Source of the DNA: Gadus chalcogrammus
Lineage: Eukaryota > Chordata > Actinopteri > Gadiformes > Gadidae
DNA: 64,000 bases
Assembly: GCF_026213295.1 (NCBI RefSeq)
Contig: NC_079432.1
Location: forward strand, 10,494,876 to 10,558,875
Reading direction: 5' to 3'
Positions 56,444-64,000 of the stretch are shown here, in pieces. The position numbers and the translations under genes were made by a program. The notes beneath the pieces were generated by a model, which had not been told where the DNA came from, searched no databases, and saw only the letters and a list, made by a program, of their open reading frames with translations. Positions within the stretch are counted from its first letter, which is position 1. Each line of letters opens with the position of its first letter.

Positions 56444-56768
56444 CCCTCCTCCCTCCTCCTATCCCCTACCTCCTCTCCCCTCCCTCAACCCTCCCCCTTC
56501 CCTCCCTCCTCTCCCCTCCCCCCTCCTCTCTCCTCCCTCCCCCTCTCTCCTCCCCCCTCCCCCCCTCCTCCTCCTCTTCCCTCCTCCCCCATCCTTCCCT
56601 CCCTCCCCCTCTCTCCTCCCTCCCCCTCTCTCCTCCCTCCCCCCCCCTCCTCCTCCTCCTCCCCCATCCTTCCCTCCCTCCTCTCCCCTCCCCCCTCCTC
56701 TCTCCTCCCTCCTACTCCCTCCTCCTCCCCCTTCCCCCTTCCCCCCCCCCTTCTCCTTCCTCCCTGCT
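56444..56768. repeat. Polypyrimidine (CCT/CCCTCC) tract, about 320 bp
   Basis: Almost pure C/T on the + strand, built from CTCC, CCCTCC and CTCTCTCC units with internal duplication (the CCCATCCTTCCCTCCCTCC word occurs twice, near 56588 and 56664). The complement is G-rich with many GGGAGG runs. The 262-codon Pro/Ser frame across it is not a gene. Confidence 0.93.
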
Positions 56769-56819
56769 TCCCCGTGAGGACCGCCCTGCGGAGACAGCGC
56801 GCCCCACCTGGGCGGCAAT

Positions 56820-57700
56820 AATTAACACTCTTTCCTCGCCCTCCTCCAATAGCACTGTGCGTACACGCACTCGGAGGTGATTACCGACCATAATCCGCTA
56901 CGCTCCAGCGAACCTCGGCTTTCACACCCTCTTCTCACTTATTTTGTTCATTTCACCCCCATCTCTTTTTTTTTTGACGAGGCCTCTGTAGGAGGGGTAT
57001 CCATGGCGGCCCGCAGCTCATGTGGTAAATGACCTAATTCTCAGCGAGTGCTGAGGTGTGGTGTTAATTAGGGAGCGTTAAGCGCCCCGTTCCTAAGGAG
57101 ATTTAATTCACTGAGTGATGTTCGCCCAGGGAGGGGCGGGATTATGGCCTCGTTCTGAGTATATATATAAATGTATATTTATATATATACATCATATTTA
57201 TAAAAGACCTCTCATTTCCCATGACCTGTCATCAGCAGCACATTCTGTGGCCTCTCCGATGAGGAGTTGAGCTTTCCTTACATTTTTTACAGCAGTTAAA
57301 GTTGGCTTTTAAACCCCTTACGTCAGAGGGCCTTCTTTCCAAAGCTTCACGGGGCTGAGTTGCTGTTTTCCAAATGAACGCGTCACATCCAGGAGATTAC
57401 CTTTTCCTCCTCTGTTGACCTTTTGATTCACTTGGTTCAGAGACTATGAGACAATTAAGTTCATTATTTATTTGATTCTAGACAACACTGAATGCCCAAA
57501 CACTTTTAAGTGTCAAAACACAACTGAAACTGTTTAATATTATCTACGGTGGCTGAATGGGGACAAATGGTGCAATTGTGGTTACCTGCATGGCCACAGG
57601 GAGTAGAATAGAGAACAGACCAGTGCTGAGTATAGCTTTCCCCATTTCTCCTTTTTCACTCATATGGTGACCAACAGATGCAGCTGTATGGTGAACGGCT
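56820..57700. other. Intergenic; possible regulatory DNA
   Basis: Between 56820 and 57170 lie AATAATTAACAC, GTGTTAATTAGG, TTTAATTCAC and other TAAT-core words in otherwise balanced DNA, again compatible with a homeodomain-responsive enhancer. A TATA-rich tract lies at about 57160-57192. No gene is seen. Confidence 0.35.
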
Positions 57701-57721
57701 TCAACGAACCACCGTGCAACG

Positions 57722-57765
57722 AAAGACAAAGATAAACTTTATTGACATTGAGACCCAGCTATTAC
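57722..57765 (-). mobile_element. Possible LINE fragment end
   Basis: The words AAAGATAAACTTTATTGACATTG resemble the commonly seen end of truncated teleost LINE copies (GATAAACTTTATTGA). Only this end is recognisable. Confidence 0.35.
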
Positions 57766-58185
57766 TAGTCCTTCATGCAGGACAATTTTGTGCATTCAGC
57801 AAATAAGCCACACAAAACTCTTTCCAAGAACATGCTGAGGGTAAAATAATTCAACTATGCGTGGCATAAAAATTCCAATAAGAGACCTATTTATGAATTC
57901 AAAATGGCTAAATACCCAAGAGGCAAGAGCTCAAGAAAAACGATCCTAAAGAGTAGCCACACTGACGGACATTGACTTAAGAATCTGTTATGGTTGAGCG
58001 CATGTTGCGGTGGTTCTAATGACTCAACCTCAGAAGGACTGGAGCATGATGGGAGCGACCAGGACCGCCCAGGGACCAATCACACCATCGACACTTGGCT
58101 CATCACTCAAGGCTCTTATCTCGCAACTCCCTTACTATCTCCCTATGTGTTGTAGTATTACCCCTGGTGGTGGTCGTTACAGCGT

Positions 58186-58222
58186 GCGTGTGTGTGTGTG
58201 TGTGTGCGTGCGTGCGTGTGTC
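58186..58222. repeat. Short GT/GC alternating tract
   Basis: A GT array with GC interruptions of about 35 bp. Confidence 0.88.
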
Positions 58223-58571
58223 TCTGTACCATGTGTGCGCATGTATGTGCACAGAGAAAAAAAGAAAGGGGGCCGCGCGGTGTCAACAGCCTTGAGTGTG
58301 CACACTCGGGCCCCCCCAAACTGATACTGACGGATTATGGAGGAATTCTGCCTCACGGCTCTCTGCTTGTTAAGGGGAGGAGAGGGCAAGAGCGAGAAAA
58401 TAAATAAAGCGTCACTTGGGTTTGTCTTGTTCGTGTTCCAAAATAAACACAGCGGGCTTAGGGGGATCGTCAGGGCACCAGACCCAAACCCACCGCCGCG
58501 CGGTAACTCTCCCACCTAAACACTTCTGCCGCTGGAACCCTGCACTTGTGTGCACGGAGGAGTGGCACACA

Positions 58572-58716
<145 letters not shown>

Positions 58717-58998
58717 ATCTCCAAGGCAACTGGAGGGAAGACACACAAAAGCGAGAGTAGGCAGGTCGATTTATAGGAGGCGCGGCTCAGTTTCACATCC
58801 CTGATTCCCTCTTCCTTCCAACCGACTGGGTAGTGCGACCGCGACACGGCTGAGAGGCTGTTATTGCTGACCTGATTTTTCATTTTGTTGTAGCCTTTTA
58901 TACTCAACGTGAAGTGGTTCAAACCAAACAAAGCAAAACACTTTAATGCATGGAAAAAGGTTATGGTTTCTGTGATTTTATGTATGTGTGTGATGGCT

Positions 58999-59128
<130 letters not shown>

Positions 59129-59885
59129 TGAGCTTGTGTGTGGCCGTGTGTGTACGTGTCTATGTGTTCATCTATTCAGACACACAACCATATGCTTGTG
59201 CATATGTACACAGTTCACATGTGTAGAAAGGACACGATCAGGTGTCCTGTTAAACTACGTCTGACCTCGGTGTTGAAAGGTGTATACGAGCGAACGCGTA
59301 ACCTCGCTAGCCTGTACGTGTGAGTGGCTAAGGGCTGCGGTGTCCTGCAGGGTTTCCAAAGGAACATATGAAACTCCACAGCTGGCCCGATCGTTGAGTG
59401 CATGTCGATGTGTGCACGTGGGTGCACAGTAAGGGTGTCGCCGCACGGTCAACTCCCCCTCGTCAAGTGAGATGGAGTCATTACCGGCTCAACAAGACAA
59501 ACCACTGCAAAACAATAAACACACCATGACTGGAGGCAAACCAATCTGAAGGAAAGAACCATTCAAATAACATCATTGGCCTTCAATGAACAGTCAAACC
59601 ATCACCAAAGGCCCCACAAGTGAAGGCCATTTTTTAAGTTCCCATGAATCAAGATCAAGGCATCTAAATAATATCAGATCTTTAAAAAACAAAACAAAAC
59701 TTTGGTTTGGTTTGGCAGAACAGCATATCAATCAATATAATTACCTCATATTGTAATTTCTATTGGTCACAGCATGTTATTTGCACAGAAGTGGTATTTG
59801 TATTTATTCATGTAAAGGTCCTCTATTTAACCACCAGTTGTGATGTTAATTAGCCATTAGATGACATTTGGAAATGAACCCTCTA

Positions 59886-60033
59886 GTAGTGACATAACAT
59901 AGGAGTGTCCACCCAGATGTATGATGGATAGATCAACGAGCCTACAAAGTAGACTTAGCCAACTGGTTGGTCGATCTATCTATCCATTATACATCTGGAT
60001 GGACACTCCCATGGGAGATGTCACCACCTTGTA
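59886..60033. repeat. Long imperfect inverted repeat (hairpin), arms ~36 bp plus extensions
   Basis: The left arm from 59902 (GGAGTGTCCACCCAGATG and onward to GATAGATC) is complementary to the right arm ending at 60009 (CATCTGGATGGACACTCC). There are only a few mismatches, and the loop is about 36 bases. Pairing resumes outside after an interruption (GTGACAT at 59889 region with ATGTCAC at 60018 region). No target duplication was found. It could be a MITE relic or a hairpin RNA. Confidence 0.8.
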
Positions 60034-60039
60034 GTGAAA

Positions 60040-61480
60040 TGGCACAGCATGCACAGTTAATATGAACTACACCTTACTCTTCAATAACTCCTAGAATTTC
60101 TTGCAGAATGTGCTTGTCGTGTTTGTTGAGAGACCTTGTTTTGATGGTGAGTCTACACCTGAAAGAGTTTATGGTTGGCTAATATCAGGTAACATAAATT
60201 AAAGTTAAGTATTTTACAATAAGTTTATATTTTAATCCAAATAAGGCCACTTTGTCACATGTATATGGCTATATGGTCACATTTAGGTTACTAATAAATG
60301 AGCAAACCAATAATGATTGTGTACTGTGTACATGGAATGTACAAGATGTGTAATTCATCTGTTAAAGATTTGTTGCAAAGGCTTATGGTTGCAAATACAA
60401 AACGGATATGGCAGCTCACATCTTTTTATTTGAAATTTCCCCAATTAGCTTTACACTTGGAATGAACAACAACAAAAGGAATCCTTTTTTTGGACCTATC
60501 AAAAGGACAAGATGACCAACAAGTGGTTCATATATTTTATACACAAAAGATATATATCTTTTGGAAATGCTTTAATTTTAACTTAATTACTTAATTCCCG
60601 GTAGTGCGAGTTAATAACCGTTAACGGGGCATAAAGTTCTGTAAAATGAATCAAGCAAAATTGTAAACAATAAGCAACAAACAATATAGGATGAAGTTTC
60701 TGCTGCCGCTAAGAAGGATTCCTGGGCTCCTGTCCCGCGCCGTTCCCACACGGCCCTGCTCTGCTCAGTCTCCGGAGCGGAGCTTTACAAGGACTGCAGT
60801 TTATACCAGGAGGAGACACAGGCTGTAACATCGGACCATAAAACCCAGCGTCGCTTTAATTGGGGTCACTAGTACAGTGGGCACGCATACCAAAAAAATA
60901 AGAAATAGGATCTCCCCACATGGGAGAGTGACTCCATTGTTGCAGTGGTTTGTGAGTCACCTTATTCGTACCTTACAAATATGTTGTATTTGTGGCCACA
61001 ATATCCTGAACTTAACTTCCTCTGATAAACGTTTGACCCTGAGGACTCGCGACATCCATCAGGTGGTTCTCCCGAGTGGCGGGTCGTGACCTACAACACT
61101 CTGAGACGGCCGCAGCTCGGCTGTCTGCCCCTCGGAGGGCCGCGCTCTGTATACACTCGGCGGTCAGAGCCCTGGCCTTTGTCACGGCTCTGGAGGTGCA
61201 AGCTCACGGATTAGTGTGATGCAACAGGGCTCACTTTGGACTCAAATGGTCATATATATCCATTGCATTATCCACTAGTGTAAGACAAGTCAGATTAAGG
61301 GGCATGGGGAGGTGGGCCACCCAGCACCCTCTAGTCATAGACATGGGGGCTTTGGCATGGCTCGTTGGGAGGAAAGGCTACAGGCAGCGTTTCAGTACTC
61401 ACAATCCAATGAGTTGCTACCTCCAATGGTTTGCACCATAGAGTTGTGTGTCGTTCCACACAGATCCCTCTCTTCACAAG
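60040..61480. other. Intergenic; possible regulatory DNA at about 60680-61230
   Basis: No coding exon. The segment 60680-61230 is moderately GC-rich with CCATAAAAC and TTTAATTGG words and lacks simple repeats. It is a candidate conserved non-coding element only. Confidence 0.35.
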
Positions 61481-61511
61481 TTTCAGTGTGAGTAAAAGTG
61501 ACGACAGAGTG

Positions 61512-61555
61512 GGAAAGAGAGGGAAAGAGAGAGAGAGATAGACAGAGAGTGAGAG

Positions 61556-61636
<81 letters not shown>

Positions 61637-61683
61637 TACAGAGAGAGAGAACGAGAGAGAGACAGAGAGAGAGAGAGAGGGAA

Positions 61684-61764
<81 letters not shown>

Positions 61765-61780
61765 AAGACAGTGAGAGAGT

Positions 61781-61850
<70 letters not shown>

Positions 61851-61892
61851 GAGGGGGAAAGACAGAGAGAGTTAGAGAGAGAACGAGAGAGA
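61512..61892. repeat. (GA)n microsatellite, about 380 bp, interrupted
   Basis: GA arrays at about 61567-61631, 61689-61761 and 61793-61841, joined by GACAGAGA, GGGAAAGACAG and GAACGAGA units. The repeated GGGAAAGACAG joints show internal duplication. Leu/Ser frames across it are artefacts. Confidence 0.97.
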
Positions 61893-64000
61893 AGGCGAGA
61901 TCATCAGGAGTCAAGGCCACTCGAATCCCACTTTTCACACAATTATAGTGCAATTGACGATGGGCCTTAAGACAGACAGAGGGACATCTGGTCTCCATTA
62001 CGACTGGCGATGGTAGGCAGGGCTCCTTAGTAGCCTGGCGGCGGGGGCCACACCGGGGCCTTGCAGGCACATGCCAGCCTCTAATTACCGCCCCTGGGAG
62101 GGAGGGGCCCGGGGCCATACGTCACCCACGGCCCAAACAGGTTTATTGCTGAATTTCCATAAATACATATAAAAAAAGTCCCTCTCATATTTTACTATGT
62201 TTTGAGACGCCGATTTGATCGCGCAAAGTCGCGGCTGAGGCAGGATCTCAGTGGGCCGGCCGCGAGTTGTGGACGTCATGGCAACGCATCAACTCTGTTT
62301 GGACATAATAAGATAAACAAGAGATTCAAATATACAACTGTATACACTACCGAACTCCACGTGCTCCTTCACTTTCTCCAACACTTGATAATGCTTGCGT
62401 AGTTCAAATAGCAGGATGTATGATGAATGAATAAAACCAACGAATATAAAATTAGCCACAGGCTTGTTTCATACATACATACCTCAATGTATCTTGAAGA
62501 ATAATAATACGCTGCAATGTCCGGACTAACATGATACTCCTATGTGCCGACCGATCTACAACAGTTTTCATTTTACGAAAAAAAAAATTAGATAAGAACC
62601 AGATCCTTACCTTTATCACCAGAATTGAGCGATTAAAACCAGTCACTATGTAGCGCTTTTGCCTTACTGGGAGTTAACACCTGAGATGCGGCCAGAGTTT
62701 TAAAGACAACATGAAATCCCATTAAAGAGCACGTTAGGGCAGTGATGTGGTTTGTGTCCAAGTCAAACAGGATAGGAGCAGGAAATAAAATCGTAGGGGA
62801 CATTATTGAATCCTTCAGGATATGATTGGATGCCGAAAACATGCACAAAACAAAGGATAGCCATGTGTGAACAGGAAACATGGTTATATGGTTAAAATGG
62901 AAAAATGTTTACAGCATTACAAATAAAAAAATGTTGTCGAGCAACAAACATTGTAGAAGAATGTTCACAATGTATACAATTTATTTAAAATAGACAGAAT
63001 GTTGTTGATCATTTAGTATACTTGAATTTGGCCTAACAGTAAGCACTTTATTCTATTTTTATATGTAATATATATATATATATAATATGATCCAAACAAT
63101 AACACCACAATTATCTTAACAATTATTAATCAAAAATAATAACACAACTTCAATAAAATAACTAAATGTCACAGTCTTCATCGCACAATTCTATCACACA
63201 CAATAATTGTTAGAATATGTCGGACCAGCAGTGGCTGAAAGTTTGCGCAATGTTTACAATTCATTTTCTGTGGTATGAAACAAGCTGCCATCTCGTTGGG
63301 CACACGCTGTGAATGTATAGCCTTTGAGGGAAAGCATTACCTCAGAGTTATCTAACGCAACACATTGCTCTTGCGGCCAGACAGGAAAGCATATTGGTAA
63401 CGTGGTGAAAGGCTCCCCGCTACTGTGTGTGCTAACCGATATGGAGTAAGCAACCAAAGTGTCTTGGGTTTTCCATCACGACCAACCACTCATTAACTGG
63501 TTCTCACGACCCTTGTTTCCTCTTCTCGCAATGCAAAGGGCCACAACAGGCCTACAACGTCTAAAAACCAAGACAGTTGACAACAGGGCTGAAACTGTGC
63601 TTCCTGGCTTTGAAAGAGCGAAAGTATTACATCAAAAACAAACCCATCCATCTGTCAATATTCTCTGCTATTTAGTACTTCTCTGTAAAAGCAAACCGTG
63701 GGGCAGGATGCTGCCCAAGCTGTTACTGGTGTTACAGGGAATAAGGCTGCATTGTTGAAAAGAGTCTTTCGCTTAAAAGACTTCAAAGAGGCAAGATGGA
63801 GGATCATTCGCTTTTTTTTGCCACAGGTAACCTATCATCCGGCCATCGAGAGACTTCTAAACCGGTTACTCCTCACCGGTTTAAGTTGAGTTCTGTGTAT
63901 TTGGTTTGGACCTACGTCGAGACGCCGAACGACAGCGAAGAGGAACGTGGGGTTCCTCTGCTTGTTACCGGGGGCGATGCGAGGGGAAAGTTCTACCGGT
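61893..64000. other. Intergenic tail of the window
   Basis: No gene is recognised. The segment 61960-62290 is GC-rich with CTCTAATTACCG, GTTTATTGC and TACGTCAC words and could be regulatory. The rest is AT-rich, with a TA tract at about 63067-63086. A short perfect inverted repeat lies at 63858-63883. Confidence 0.5.

Noticed and set aside
61483..62118. 211-codon Leu/Ser frame on the - strand
   Set aside because: It is the translation of the GA/CT microsatellite.

Overview
The window looks like a stretch of teleost fish chromosome. Three spliced vertebrate genes, all on the + strand, lie in mostly non-coding DNA that is unusually rich in microsatellites, with many long AC/GT and CT/GA arrays (several over 100 bp). 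Short palindromic TAGGCCTA-type words, fish-type retroelement tails and nested DNA transposons fit the same picture. The density of long AC arrays resembles codfishes (Gadiformes); that is an inference, not something the coding sequence proves.

Layout. Positions 1-14792 are best read as the 3' part of a large kcnk3 intron: no coding exon is visible, and exon 1 must lie upstream of the window. Positions 14793-15727 are the last coding exon of a kcnk3 (TASK-1 two-pore-domain K+ channel) gene, followed by an AT-rich 3' UTR to about 17.8 kb. Intergenic DNA (17.8-24.8 kb) holds two long CA arrays, a C-run/CA array and a retroelement tail. From about 24.79 to 35.07 kb lies a large satellite array built from a monomer of about 46 bp. 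It is interrupted by a 1,371-bp Harbinger-like element (25790-27160, TTA target duplication). In its second half it is organised into a higher-order repeat of about 2,001-2,002 bp. Each higher-order unit contains a block of about 310 bp with two tRNA-like (Pol III box-bearing) sequences on the - strand.

Positions 36499-40187 hold a complete six-exon slc35f6 gene (380 aa, lysosomal-type solute carrier). The KCNK3-SLC35F6 neighbourhood also exists on human chromosome 2p23, so this is conserved synteny with a satellite expanded between the two genes. A 910-bp hAT-type non-autonomous element with a perfect 8-bp target duplication lies at 41657-42566. Positions 48950-51244 hold a complete four-exon hlx homeobox gene (391 aa). 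The last 12.4 kb, downstream of hlx, has no recognisable coding exon. It contains a minisatellite, a 350-bp polypyrimidine tract, large CA/GT/GA arrays, a long inverted repeat, and several stretches of balanced-composition DNA with homeodomain-type sites that could be regulatory elements of hlx.

The three genes do not form a pathway. The candidates for something undescribed are the satellite/higher-order repeat with embedded tRNA-like pairs, the two dated transposon insertions, the long hairpins, and an in-frame 24-bp coding repeat in hlx. Function for the array is not shown by sequence alone.
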